64,000 nt of DNA from Cloacimonetes bacterium UBA6097 (GTDB taxonomy: Bacteria; Cloacimonadota; Cloacimonadia; Cloacimonadales; Cloacimonadaceae): positions 119,427 through 183,426 of the forward strand of contig DIWV01000002.1 of the NCBI GenBank assembly GCA_002435865.1, in the 5' to 3' direction. Below the pieces are notes generated by a model, which searched no databases, had not been told where the DNA came from, and was given only the letters and a program-made list of their open reading frames with translations. This document shows positions 8,111-18,009 of the stretch, piece after piece. Numbering within the stretch: position 1 is the first letter of the stretch; every line of letters starts with the position of its first letter. The translations under genes were made by a program, and so were the position numbers.

Positions 8111-9328
8111 ATGCCTATCATAGCAATTATTAGAATTGCCTTCAAATCCCTGCAAAGAAATAAAACCCGTACATTTTTAACTATGCTTGGCATCATTATT
8201 GGAGTTGCTGCTGTTATAACCATGCTGGCAATAGGTCAGGGAGCAAAAAAAATAGTAGATGAACAAATCAGCAGTATGGGCACTAATGTTCTAACCATCT
8301 CCTCCAACTTCAGCAGCTCTCGATCCACTGCTAGTGCCGGAGCTGGAACAGGAACCTTGCTTAAGATAGATGATGTTGAAGCTGTTAAAGAGAATGTTAA
8401 AGGAGTGCGTTACGCATCTCCCGTAGTCCGCACATGGGGACAGATTAAATATGGTTCACAAAACTGGCGAACCAGTGTTCAGGGTGCAGATATTGACTAT
8501 TTCTACATCAGGGATATGCAGACTTCAGCAGGGAATTTTTTTAATAGTAATGAAGTTCGCTCAGGAACTAAGGTCTGTGTTATTGGTCAGACAGTTGCGC
8601 AGAATATCTTTGAAGGTGAAGACCCGATCGATAAAGTTATCAGAATCAGAAATGTTCCTGTAAAAGTTGTGGGAGTTTTGCAATCTAAAGGTCAGAACGT
8701 TATGGGTAATGACCAGGACGATATTGTCATCGCACCTTATACAATGGTTTTAAGCAGATTAATGGGTGACAGACGACCCATGTTAATGATAAATGTCTCA
8801 GCAGAATCCAAGGAAATGATACCTGTTGTCCAGCAGGATATCACCAATTTATTACAGCAAAGACATCGTGATACCACCTCAGAAGATTTCTGGGTGCGTT
8901 CCCAGACTGACATTGCAGAAACATCAGAGACTGTCTCCAATACTCTTACAATTCTTTTAGCCAGCATAGCAGGTATATCTTTATTGGTAGGTGGAATTGG
9001 CATTATGAATATCATGCTGGTTTCTGTCACAGAGAGAATTAAAGAAATCGGTATCCGCATGGCAGTGGGTGCAAAGAAAAGAGATGTTTTGCTGCAATTC
9101 ATTATTGAAGCTGTTACTATCAGTGTTTTAGGCGGAATCATGGGGATTGTGTTAGGTTATGTTGCTGCTAAAATTGTAGGGAATACAATGCATTGGAGTG
9201 TTTCTGTTACTGCCTGGTCAATAATGTTATCTGTGAGCTTTTCGTGTTTGATTGGTATATTCTTTGGCTGGTATCCGGCAAAGAAAGCTGCTAATCTTAA
9301 TCTGATTGATGCTTTGAGGTACGAATAG
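8111..9328 (+). CDS. ABC transporter permease (MacB-like)
   Basis: An approximately 405-residue permease. One transmembrane helix near the N-terminus is followed by a large periplasmic MacB_PCD-type domain (about 40-270) and then three C-terminal helices around 280-400 forming the FtsX domain, with the family motif GIMNIML and KEIGIRMAVGA. An in-frame ATG at 8099 overlaps the upstream gene, but the ATG at 8111 is preferred because GAGG lies six bases before it and it starts one base after the ATPase stop. With the adaptor and ATPase it forms a mechanotransmission-type exporter. Confidence 0.9.
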   Translation: MPIIAIIRIAFKSLQRNKTRTFLTMLGIIIGVAAVITMLAIGQGAKKIVDEQISSMGTNVLTISSNFSSSRSTASAGAGTGTLLKIDDVEAVKENVKGVRYASPVVRTWGQIKYGSQNWRTSVQGADIDYFYIRDMQTSAGNFFNSNEVRSGTKVCVIGQTVAQNIFEGEDPIDKVIRIRNVPVKVVGVLQSKGQNVMGNDQDDIVIAPYTMVLSRLMGDRRPMLMINVSAESKEMIPVVQQDITNLLQQRHRDTTSEDFWVRSQTDIAETSETVSNTLTILLASIAGISLLVGGIGIMNIMLVSVTERIKEIGIRMAVGAKKRDVLLQFIIEAVTISVLGGIMGIVLGYVAAKIVGNTMHWSVSVTAWSIMLSVSFSCLIGIFFGWYPAKKAANLNLIDALRYE

Positions 9329-9335
9329 GCAATAT

Positions 9336-11429
9336 CTAATATCCCCTGATGCGTTTCAGGATATTTGCCTGAACATTAGCAGGAGTAATCTCATACTTCT
9401 TAAATTCAAGAGTATACACAGCTCTGCCCTGTGACAAAGAGCGTATACGGGTTGCATATCCGAATAATTCACTTAACGGAGCTTCTGCTACTATCTCCTG
9501 TTGAAATTCACTGTGTCTTCTGAAGACATCAACTTTCCCGCGTTTGGAATTTATATCTCCGATAATATCCCCGACAAAATCCTCCGGAGTAAGTACAGTC
9601 AGCAGCATAATCGGTTCCATGATAACAGCTTCCGCTTCACGCAGTGCCTTATTTACCGCTAAAGCTGTGGCTATATGAAATGCCATTTCACTTGAGTTTA
9701 CCGGATCAAAACTACCGCCAACCAATTCAACTTTGACTCTTTCCACGTTACTATTAATCAACGGTCCGTCATTTAATGCATTAAAAGCGCTTTCTTCAAT
9801 GGCTTTCCAATATATGGAAGGAATAACATCATCAGTAATTTTATTAACAAAAATGTTCTTTTGCCCTTCCGGCAGATTGGCTAATGAAACCGGAGAAAGC
9901 TGTATTTTAACTGAAGCATAATTGACTTTGCCATTCATATCACGCTGGAAAACTTCTTCACAGGCAACATGCTTGGATATAGTCTCCTTATATGAAACCT
10001 GTGGTGCACCTACGTTTGCATGTACATTGAATTCACGCCTGAGCCTGTCGATGATTATATCGAGGTGAAGTTCTCCCATACCAGAAATCAGAGTTTGCCC
10101 TGTTTCTTTATCCACGCGGACATTAAAAGTGGGATCTTCTTCTTCCAGTCGTGCAAGTGACTCTTTAAGTATGTCCTGATCTGCCTTGGTTTTGGGTTCG
10201 ATAGCTATAGAAATCACAGTATCGGGAAACTGCATTTTAGAAAGCAGGACATTGATATCACCTGATGTTATCGTGTCTCCTGTAACCAGGGCTTTGGGAC
10301 CTACAATAGCACCAATATCTCCTGCATGCAGAAAATCAAGGTCGTTCTTGCGGTTGCTCATCATCTGGAGAATCCGCGCAACTCTTTCTTTTTTTCCTGA
10401 GGATTGATTAACAAAGGAAGCACCTTTTTTTAACATCCCTGAATATACCCTGATATAGACAAGTTTACCCACATATTTATCAATCTGAACTTTAAAAGCT
10501 AAAGCTACTAATGGAGCTTTGGGATCACAAGGCAATTCCACCGGTTCATGGGTTTCCGGTTTGAATCCCTGCGTTGCACCGATATCAAGCGGTGAAGGTA
10601 AATAGTCGCATATTGCATCCAGAAGTAATTGAACGCCTTTGTTCTTTAGGGAACTTCCGCATAAAACAGGTACAAACTGGTTGCGGACTGTACCTTTTCT
10701 GATGGCACGCTTCAGTACTTCAACAGGGATTGCTTCACCTTCCAGATAGCAGGTCATGAGCTCATCATCGTATTCTGCGACAGCTTCCAGAAGCTCCTCA
10801 TGATAGAGTTTGGCACTTTCCAGATAAGCTTCAGGGATTGCTTCCAAATGAGTCTGGACTCCCTGCGTTAAAGGATCGAATCGCCAGACTTTCATGGTTA
10901 CAAGGTCTATAATCCCTTCGAAATTATCTTCTTTGCCAATCGGGATGTTTATGGGTATAGCTTTATTAGTAAGCCTTTCGTGAATCATAGCAATGACCCT
11001 GTCAAAATCTGCCCCGAGCCGGTCTAACTTATTGATATAAGCAAGCCTTGGCACATGATAACGCTCTGCCTGATGCCAGACAGTTTCAGATTGAGGTTCC
11101 ACACCCCCGACTCCGCAGAAAATACCTACAGCGCCATCAAGAACGCGTAAAGAACGTTCAACTTCCGCTGTGAAATCCACATGTCCGGGAGTATCGATAA
11201 TGTTTATTTGGTTGTCATGCCAGTGACAGGCAACAGTTGCCGCCGTAATTGTTATGCCACGTTCGCGTTCCTGTTCCATCCAGTCGGTAAATGTATTACC
11301 ATCATGGACCTCACCCATCTTATGCAGAAAACCCGTGTAAAACAGAATACGTTCTGTAGTCGTGGTCTTCCCTGCATCAATATGGGCAATGATGCCGATG
11401 TTGCGAATCCTGGCTAACTTTGTTATCAT
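9336..11429 (-). CDS. fusA: Elongation factor G family GTPase (divergent, EF-G2-like)
   Basis: A 697-residue five-domain EF-G. The GTPase domain has AHIDAGKTTTTERIL, the switch I ERGITI, DTPGHVDF and NKLDRLGA, all intact. Domain IV is unusual: where translocating EF-Gs have GGRGQYGHV this one reads MNGKVNYASV, and the tip-loop histidine of GSYHDVDSSE is replaced (GSFDPVNSSE). It stands alone, 9 kb away from rpsL-rpsG. It could be the cell's only EF-G or a second, specialised EF-G acting in recycling or stress. The symbol is by family only. Confidence 0.85.
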   Translation of the reverse strand: MITKLARIRNIGIIAHIDAGKTTTTERILFYTGFLHKMGEVHDGNTFTDWMEQERERGITITAATVACHWHDNQINIIDTPGHVDFTAEVERSLRVLDGAVGIFCGVGGVEPQSETVWHQAERYHVPRLAYINKLDRLGADFDRVIAMIHERLTNKAIPINIPIGKEDNFEGIIDLVTMKVWRFDPLTQGVQTHLEAIPEAYLESAKLYHEELLEAVAEYDDELMTCYLEGEAIPVEVLKRAIRKGTVRNQFVPVLCGSSLKNKGVQLLLDAICDYLPSPLDIGATQGFKPETHEPVELPCDPKAPLVALAFKVQIDKYVGKLVYIRVYSGMLKKGASFVNQSSGKKERVARILQMMSNRKNDLDFLHAGDIGAIVGPKALVTGDTITSGDINVLLSKMQFPDTVISIAIEPKTKADQDILKESLARLEEEDPTFNVRVDKETGQTLISGMGELHLDIIIDRLRREFNVHANVGAPQVSYKETISKHVACEEVFQRDMNGKVNYASVKIQLSPVSLANLPEGQKNIFVNKITDDVIPSIYWKAIEESAFNALNDGPLINSNVERVKVELVGGSFDPVNSSEMAFHIATALAVNKALREAEAVIMEPIMLLTVLTPEDFVGDIIGDINSKRGKVDVFRRHSEFQQEIVAEAPLSELFGYATRIRSLSQGRAVYTLEFKKYEITPANVQANILKRIRGY

Positions 11430-11489
11430 TTTTTCCTGTCTTCTATTAAAATCTGTTTGTCTGTGACAAAATCACAAGTTTCTATAGTT

Positions 11490-11517
11490 TGTCTATGAAA
11501 AATTTTGCCCAAGTCAA
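11490..11517 (-). promoter_or_regulatory. Possible promoter for the EF-G gene
   Basis: On the minus strand TTGACT (11512-11517), 16 bases, TAGACA (11490-11495), about 60 bases before the start codon. Both boxes are imperfect. The divergent M1 peptidase gene must have its own promoter in the same 224-base gap. Confidence 0.3.
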
Positions 11518-11653
11518 ATTCAGTGTAATTTTAGCTAACTTAAAGTTGTAAAAATCTAACTGTGTTAAAAATTGTTGCATGTTTATTAGATAGTAGCATT
11601 TTTCTTGACTGATAAATAAATGCAATTCCAGATGATTTTTATAGGGAGACTTC

Positions 11654-14533
11654 ATGAAAAAAGAAAACAGAGTATTATGTATTGTCTTATTTATCATCAG
11701 TTTAATTGCATTAAACACATCTCTTTCTGCGATGCAGAAATACTGGACGGATGAGCCTTCTACCCGTAATATTGAAAGGCATGATTCACTGACCGGGTTT
11801 GATATTACAAAATATGTACAAACAATTAAAATCAATGACGCAACTCATTATATTGAAGGTAATATCAAAGCCTATGTCACTTCAGAAAGCAACCTTACCA
11901 ATATGACTTACGAGCTTATGGGTGGTACCCTGGCGGTAACACAAGTGTTGGTGAATGACTCGGTAAGTGCTTATACGCATGTAAATGGGATTATCAACAT
12001 TCCTGTGAATTTCGCAAATGGACAGCAATTTACAACTACTGTATTCTATTCCGGCGTTACGGGGCTTGCCCCTTCCCCATATGCAATTGGTCTCAAATTC
12101 AATACCAGCGGATGTTATACCTTATCCAATCCTGATGGCGGCAGATATTACTGGCCCTGTTATGACCATCCCTGGGACAAAGCTTTGGTTGACCAGCACA
12201 TCACAGTCAGGAGTGACTGGCTGGTAGCAGGACAGGGAATCCGGCAAAGTATTGTAGATAATCTTGACGGCACCAGAACCCATAACTGGTCCATGAATAC
12301 CCCTTGTGCTACCTATGTTATTGGTTTTGCTGCTGCTCCTTTTGTAGAATTCAACCAGATGTCTGGAACAATTCCCATTCAAAACTTTATCCTTCCTGCC
12401 AATCTGGCAAATGCCCAGATCTCCCTTTCCCATGTACCTGAAATGATTTCTTTTTTCTCTGACTATTATGGACCATATCCCCATGAAAAATACGGACAGG
12501 CTGGCATCAGTATTTCTCCATATTCTGCTATGGAAAACCAGACTATGACTCTTTTGAGTACTTCCTTGCTATCCGGTACTTATTCCGGAGAACACACAAT
12601 AGCTCACGAACTGGGTCATCATTGGTTTGGCGATGCTGTTACACCTACGTCTATGGTGGATGTCTGGCTTAAAGAAGGCTTTGCTGTCTACTCAGAATTC
12701 CTTTGGCAGCATCATTATTACGGTTGGACTAATGGGCTTGCGTATTTAGCATCTTCCATACAGAATTACTATCTGAACTGGGAAACCAGCCATACAACCA
12801 GCGTATCATATAATCCTCCCTATAATTCAATGTTTTCTCCTGCAACATATGAAAAAGGCGCATCCATTATCCATATGATGAGATTAAAGATGGGCAGTCC
12901 CACCTTTGAAAACTTTGTCCACACCTGGTTTAATACTTATAATGGCAGCAACACCGTCACTACTGAGTTTGAAGCAATGGCAGAACAGGTCAGCGGTCTC
13001 GACTTCACGCAGTTTTTTAGCCAATGGGTATATAACTATGGTATTCCTTCTGCTAAACTTACCTATTTTTCTGATGGGATTTCACAGGCTAAAATTGTTG
13101 CCCAGACCAGCAGTACTTCAAACAATCCCTTTGATATTGAAATACCTCTGAAACTGGCAAATTCCACATTACTGGATTCCATCGTTGTAAGAGCTACTCC
13201 CAATGGATATGCCAATGTTTTCCCTATGGATATTGCCACCGATAATCTTGCCAATATACAGATAGACCCAAATCACTGGGTTTTGAACAGAGGTTATACC
13301 GTTAATTATTTTCAGCTTACACAATGTCTGCCGGCAAATCACAGAGTTACCTTATACTGGAATGCTCTTGCCTGCCCTACTCCTCTAAACGGTTACAATA
13401 TCTACCGTAAAAACCTGACTACAAATGTAACTTTGAAGCTCAACATGTTTCCCCTCGCACAGCTTACCTATATTGATAACGGTGCTGTAAATGGAACCGC
13501 ATATCAGTATTATATCAAAGCTGTTGACCAGGATGGATTTGAATCTTTACCAACCAATACCATGAATGCCACTCCTATTGATTTCCCCTTTGACTGGGGA
13601 TTCCTTGTTGTAGATGAAACACGTGATGGAACAGGCACAGCATTCTCCCCTACAGACCAGGAAGTGGATGATTTTTATAGCAGTGTTTTAACTGGTATTC
13701 CTTATTCTTCATGGGATTATCAAAGCATGGGAGCCCCCTCTCTTAATACTTTGAGCCATTATCCACTGATTCTGTGGCATGGAGATGATTACAGTGAATT
13801 TATGATAGATGACGTAATTTCTACCCTGACAAGTTATGTCATCAGCGGTGGTAAATTACTCGTTTCCGGCTGGAAATACCCCGGAGCTTTACCGCAATCA
13901 TTCTTTGACCAATGGTATGGAGGAATTGTACCTCTGCTTATTAACCAGCCAACTCTTGTCTCTGCAGAGTCAGACTTTTACCAGGACCTGCATCCTGATC
14001 CTGATAAGCTGATTACGCTTTGGAATAATAACCTCAGTATGGCATATGTCTTCCCCGGTGCTGCCCAGTTTTTCTACACTGCCAATGTTTCTGATAGTCT
14101 CATTGGGCACGGAGAACCTCTGGTGGCAAGAATTGATAACAACGGTACTATGATTATGCTGGGTTTCCCATTGTTCTACATGATGGAAACAGAAGTACAG
14201 GCTTTCCTTAGTGTAATATTGCCGCAGCTTTATCCCAACGTTGGCGTTGAAGAAGAAAATATTACTCCAACTGCCTTGGCAGTAAAATGCTATCCAAATC
14301 CCTTTTCTGGAAACCTGACTATTGATATTTCAGGAAGTAAGAATTCACCTGCAGATATTGGAATTTACAACATAAAAGGACAGTTAGTTAAGCAGTTGCA
14401 AAACGTAAACGATAAAACGATTAAATGGAATGGAAGTAATGATCAGGGCTCACACGTCAGTAACGGAATTTATATCATTCGAGTAAAAGTAAGCAAAAAT
14501 TCCTATTTCAAGCGCGTGACATTAATACACTAA
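11654..14533 (+). CDS. Secreted M1-family zinc aminopeptidase with C-terminal sorting domain
   Basis: A 959-residue protein with a signal peptide (about 1-28). The M1 catalytic domain carries SAMENQ (a GAMEN variant) and the zinc site HELGH at 318-322 with Glu341 in KEGFA, the classic HEXXH-x18-E spacing. A fibronectin-III-like domain follows at about 565-650, then a region of unclear fold, and a C-terminal domain from about 880 with CYPNPF and IYNIKGQLV, typical of the type IX secretion (T9SS type A) or FlgD-like sorting domains. It would act as a cell-surface or released peptidase supplying amino acids. No type IX machinery gene is in this window. Confidence 0.92.
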   Translation: MKKENRVLCIVLFIISLIALNTSLSAMQKYWTDEPSTRNIERHDSLTGFDITKYVQTIKINDATHYIEGNIKAYVTSESNLTNMTYELMGGTLAVTQVLVNDSVSAYTHVNGIINIPVNFANGQQFTTTVFYSGVTGLAPSPYAIGLKFNTSGCYTLSNPDGGRYYWPCYDHPWDKALVDQHITVRSDWLVAGQGIRQSIVDNLDGTRTHNWSMNTPCATYVIGFAAAPFVEFNQMSGTIPIQNFILPANLANAQISLSHVPEMISFFSDYYGPYPHEKYGQAGISISPYSAMENQTMTLLSTSLLSGTYSGEHTIAHELGHHWFGDAVTPTSMVDVWLKEGFAVYSEFLWQHHYYGWTNGLAYLASSIQNYYLNWETSHTTSVSYNPPYNSMFSPATYEKGASIIHMMRLKMGSPTFENFVHTWFNTYNGSNTVTTEFEAMAEQVSGLDFTQFFSQWVYNYGIPSAKLTYFSDGISQAKIVAQTSSTSNNPFDIEIPLKLANSTLLDSIVVRATPNGYANVFPMDIATDNLANIQIDPNHWVLNRGYTVNYFQLTQCLPANHRVTLYWNALACPTPLNGYNIYRKNLTTNVTLKLNMFPLAQLTYIDNGAVNGTAYQYYIKAVDQDGFESLPTNTMNATPIDFPFDWGFLVVDETRDGTGTAFSPTDQEVDDFYSSVLTGIPYSSWDYQSMGAPSLNTLSHYPLILWHGDDYSEFMIDDVISTLTSYVISGGKLLVSGWKYPGALPQSFFDQWYGGIVPLLINQPTLVSAESDFYQDLHPDPDKLITLWNNNLSMAYVFPGAAQFFYTANVSDSLIGHGEPLVARIDNNGTMIMLGFPLFYMMETEVQAFLSVILPQLYPNVGVEEENITPTALAVKCYPNPFSGNLTIDISGSKNSPADIGIYNIKGQLVKQLQNVNDKTIKWNGSNDQGSHVSNGIYIIRVKVSKNSYFKRVTLIH

Positions 14534-14633
14534 GTTTATTACTCACAGTTATGATAGATTAGTAAAAAAAGGTATAGAAATTGCATAATATAATGTAATA
14601 TTTTTTACTGCATCGCAAACATAGGAGTGCATC

Positions 14634-17543
14634 ATGGTCAAACAGATAATTATTTTTTTGGTTTGCCTGATTACTGTACAAATTGCCAGTGCTATGGTTA
14701 TGTGGGATGAGCCTGTAGCTGTTTGTTCTTATGACAATATTTATTTCAGGGGCACCGGCACTGCCACCAGCGATGGGTGCCATATCCTACTCTGGACAGA
14801 TACTGTTGGTTCGCAGACAAATGTCTGGTTACAGAAATTCAATGCCCAGCAACAACCTCAGTGGACTTCTCCGACATCAATTCCATTCTGTAACATTTTT
14901 GACGCCCGGATAGTTGAAACCAGCGACCACAATTACCTGATATTATCTGACGGCGGTAATTACACTTATGCCTGGAAGCTCAGCGGCAGCGGTGCTCATC
15001 TCTGGAATACCAACGGAGTAATCGCTTTCAACAGTTATGACCAAACCTTGAATCTGGATATCAAAGCCGATAATAGCGGCGGCGCATACCTGACCTGGAC
15101 CGAAGAATACTGGTCTTCTTATTACCAGTTACACATTCAGCACATTGACAGTAGTGGCAGCACCTATTCGTTTAACGGCTTCATCATGAATCCGAATATT
15201 TCATCTCTCTATAGTCCGGAATTGATTGTGCTGCCGGATAATGATATTGTTATAACCTGCCGTCAAGACAGCTTGATTATTTTGAAGCGTCTGAATCCGG
15301 ATTTTACTACCCAATGGAGCTTGCAACTCAATTGTTACAACTACTACAATACAATTCCAGGTCTGGCTGATAAGAATAACGGCTCATTTTATCTTACAGT
15401 TACATCTCAGACATATGTAAAAGCTTATAATTATTCTTACGATGGAACTGCGTTATGGAACAATCCTGTTGAAATAGCAGTTGCACCCGGCTACCCATAT
15501 TATTTTTCTGGAAGGAATACTCAACAGTTCTCTCCTCCGGGGCAAACTACTCTTATTGTAATGTGGACTGATGGATGTAGAGTCTGGTTACAGAAGTTGA
15601 ATGACCAGGGGCAGGCATTATGGCAGCCTGGTGGATTACTCGCATTACAAACCAGCAGTGAATTGTATACAGCAGGATTGGTTGGAGATGGCAATGGTGG
15701 TTGTTTCGTAGCAGTTAATCAGAATACATATCTGAACAACCAAACCTATTATCCAATTTATGCTCAGCATGTTTTTAATCATGGGACTGTTCTTACTCAA
15801 CAGGTGCTGATTAAAAATGCCCTGTCTCCAGTTAACTTGGGTTCTGAATATTCCGGCTTTAACAACAACGGTCAATTTCTTCTCTATTGGCTGGATTATG
15901 CTGTTAACACAGGAGGCATTTATCATCAGGTTATGGATGCTCAGGGCAACCTGTTAATCCCCGAACCTGAAACCCCCTTCCACTGCAGTTCTGTTGGTCA
16001 GATTGCCAATTTTTATTCAGTTCCCAGCTCCTGGGCTGTTCCTTCGCTGCAGAATACAATGGTTATCTGGTTAGAGCAGAACTTTTTATCCACTTCTAGC
16101 AACCGCTTGCAAATCTGCTATCAGATTATAAATCCTTCAGGATTTCCTCTATTCCCTGAGGGAAAAAGAACGATATTTACCGGAGGGGCATATGCCAGCA
16201 GTTACGTACAAGTGGAAACAACACCCGAAGGCAATACACTTATAGTATGGGTAAATAACGGCATTTGGGCTCAGTTGGTTGATGTTAATGGAAATCAGCT
16301 CTGGGAACCAAACGGCCGCCTTATCAAGACAGGCATTAGTAGCGGTAAAATTCAGGTCACCTCTCTTAATGGCGCTTTGTATTTCATTTGGAATGTGAAT
16401 AATTCGCAGGGGCAATTACGTATCTATGGACAGAAACTTGTCTCCGGAGTTCCTTTATGGCCTGCTGATGGTCTGCAGTTAGTAGCAGACTACCCCGCTC
16501 ATCCGGAATATGAGCAACAACTATACGATTTTAAACAGGGCATACTTTTCTTTAGTCAGGGTAGCCTTGGCGTGCATATGCTACCGCTTGATATTAACAA
16601 TGACCCACCTACTAGTAGTATATTATGGGGAATGCCCCTTGCTATGAAACCCTCATCAACTTACGGACAGGATTATATTAATAGTCATCCTCTTGATGAA
16701 AACCTATTGGTGCATTTTTCTAATTTTTACAGTTGGTGGGATGGACATGAATGGTACACACAGTTTTACCCGCATGTGCAGTTGGTCAATGCTGTATGTG
16801 ACACTCTTGCAGGAAACGCAGGTGTAGGTTGGGGTTTTGGTGATAATATTGTTACCAGTGGAAATGATGTTTATGCTTATAGTTGGTATTACAGCAGTTT
16901 TACATGGTATAAAGCTTCAACCAGTTTTAGCTTGGAATATAGTCATGTCTTTAGCTTTCCCGGCAGTGATATTAGTTCTGCAACGGTAAAAGCTCTGGAT
17001 AACGGTTACTTCCTTGTTCTGGCTCAGCTTCATAGAAACGACGGATATCATTTTATCTATTTCTATATAGATCCACAGGGTAACCAAATCGTGCCTGCAG
17101 ACGGAGATTTGTTTGTTAATACCAATTATCTCAATATCAACTACTGTATCAATAATAACAGGATATATCCGCTTTGGAATAGTACCCTCAGCGGTGTAAA
17201 TTACAGTTCTGCTCTGTTTCTACAGAAGCTTAGTGACGGTGGAGTCGGCATCATAGATGAAACAGATAGTTCTGCACCCTTAGTAATTTTATCAACTCCG
17301 TATCCAAATCCCTTTACCGACAAAATAAACATCCAAATCAATCAAAAAATTACTGCTCCTTTGAAAGTAAGTATCTATAACATAAAAGGACAACAAGTTA
17401 CAGAGTGGATTTCTTCCGGAACAAATCAACTGGTATGGGATGGGAAAGATACCGCAAATCATACTGTTGGTAATGGAGTGTATCTGCTTAGGATAGAAAC
17501 AGGAACAGAACTAATCAGCAGGAAAATTATAAAAGTCAGATAG
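14634..17543 (+). CDS. Large secreted protein with C-terminal sorting domain, unknown function
   Basis: A 969-residue protein with a signal peptide (about 1-20, cleaved near ASA). The body is rich in Trp, Tyr, Asn, Gln and Gly and has repeated segments of the form LWTDT..., VWLQKL..., GQALW, which suggest beta-propeller blades. The C-terminal 85 residues contain YPNPF, IYNIKGQQV and NGVYLLRI, the same sorting domain as the M1 peptidase just upstream, 100 bases away. A rho-independent terminator follows. No enzyme motif was recognised; it may be an adhesin or surface-layer component. Confidence 0.8.
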   Translation: MVKQIIIFLVCLITVQIASAMVMWDEPVAVCSYDNIYFRGTGTATSDGCHILLWTDTVGSQTNVWLQKFNAQQQPQWTSPTSIPFCNIFDARIVETSDHNYLILSDGGNYTYAWKLSGSGAHLWNTNGVIAFNSYDQTLNLDIKADNSGGAYLTWTEEYWSSYYQLHIQHIDSSGSTYSFNGFIMNPNISSLYSPELIVLPDNDIVITCRQDSLIILKRLNPDFTTQWSLQLNCYNYYNTIPGLADKNNGSFYLTVTSQTYVKAYNYSYDGTALWNNPVEIAVAPGYPYYFSGRNTQQFSPPGQTTLIVMWTDGCRVWLQKLNDQGQALWQPGGLLALQTSSELYTAGLVGDGNGGCFVAVNQNTYLNNQTYYPIYAQHVFNHGTVLTQQVLIKNALSPVNLGSEYSGFNNNGQFLLYWLDYAVNTGGIYHQVMDAQGNLLIPEPETPFHCSSVGQIANFYSVPSSWAVPSLQNTMVIWLEQNFLSTSSNRLQICYQIINPSGFPLFPEGKRTIFTGGAYASSYVQVETTPEGNTLIVWVNNGIWAQLVDVNGNQLWEPNGRLIKTGISSGKIQVTSLNGALYFIWNVNNSQGQLRIYGQKLVSGVPLWPADGLQLVADYPAHPEYEQQLYDFKQGILFFSQGSLGVHMLPLDINNDPPTSSILWGMPLAMKPSSTYGQDYINSHPLDENLLVHFSNFYSWWDGHEWYTQFYPHVQLVNAVCDTLAGNAGVGWGFGDNIVTSGNDVYAYSWYYSSFTWYKASTSFSLEYSHVFSFPGSDISSATVKALDNGYFLVLAQLHRNDGYHFIYFYIDPQGNQIVPADGDLFVNTNYLNINYCINNNRIYPLWNSTLSGVNYSSALFLQKLSDGGVGIIDETDSSAPLVILSTPYPNPFTDKINIQINQKITAPLKVSIYNIKGQQVTEWISSGTNQLVWDGKDTANHTVGNGVYLLRIETGTELISRKIIKVR

Positions 17544-17560
17544 ATTTCAAATCCTTAATC

Positions 17561-17597
17561 AACCAGCCGGATAGTGATTTATCCGGCTGGTTTTTTC
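17561..17597 (+). terminator. Rho-independent terminator after the secreted protein
   Basis: A perfect 12-bp stem (AACCAGCCGGAT pairing with ATCCGGCTGGTT) around an eight-base loop, followed by a T run. It lies 17 bases after the stop codon. Confidence 0.93.
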
Positions 17598-18009
17598 TTA
17601 CTTCTCACTTAAATGTTTCTTATTATCTGCAGCATAGTTTCTGTATAGTTGCAGTATAGTTGCAGTATACTTTCTGTATACTTAGATACAGAAACTATGC
17701 TGTTAATATACAGTATATATGCTGCAGATTTACATATTCTATTGAGGGAGAAGCAAGCATAGCAAAAGAGTGGAATTTGAATCATCTGATATTTACTTGA
17801 CTAATTCTGATGTGATGAAAAAATTAATTTTATCAGCTCTTAGGGAGTGAAAAGAAAGATGTTGCACACTGACCCGTCGTCCCTGCGCAGGCAGGGACGA
17901 CGGATGTTATATTTCAGAAAAATACCCGACTCATTATTATAAATACTGCAAAAAGATAATTCCTATATAAAAAAAACAAACTATTAAATAAAACTAGTTT
18001 GGAGCTATC
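17598..18009. other. Gene-free spacer with 11-bp array and REP palindrome
   Basis: About 410 bases between the terminator and the DUF3795-like gene. It holds array A and, at 17874-17903, a perfect palindrome with 13-bp arms (CCGTCGTCCCTGC) and a GCAG loop, one of the REP-like family scattered through the window. I see no gene in it. AT-rich sequence before 18010 may carry the promoter of the next gene, but no clear boxes were found. Confidence 0.7.
17624..17733. repeat. 11-bp-period array A with central hairpin
   Basis: Successive 11-base units in fixed phase: TAGTTTCTGTA (17635), TAGTTGCAGTA (17646), TAGTTGCAGTA (17657), TACTTTCTGTA (17668), then a turn at TACTTAGATAC (17679), after which the units run in reverse complement (AGAAACTATGC and so on). 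The two halves can pair as a hairpin with a six-base loop (ACTTAG). No stop-free frame with a start makes it coding. Arrays B and C share the sequence. Confidence 0.85.

Noticed and set aside
11482..11835. Minus-strand open frame over the M1 peptidase start
   Set aside because: It overlaps the conserved peptidase N-terminus and the promoter gap and shows no protein-like features.
17624..17733. CRISPR array
   Set aside because: Units are 11 bases with no spacers between them, and no cas gene is in the window.
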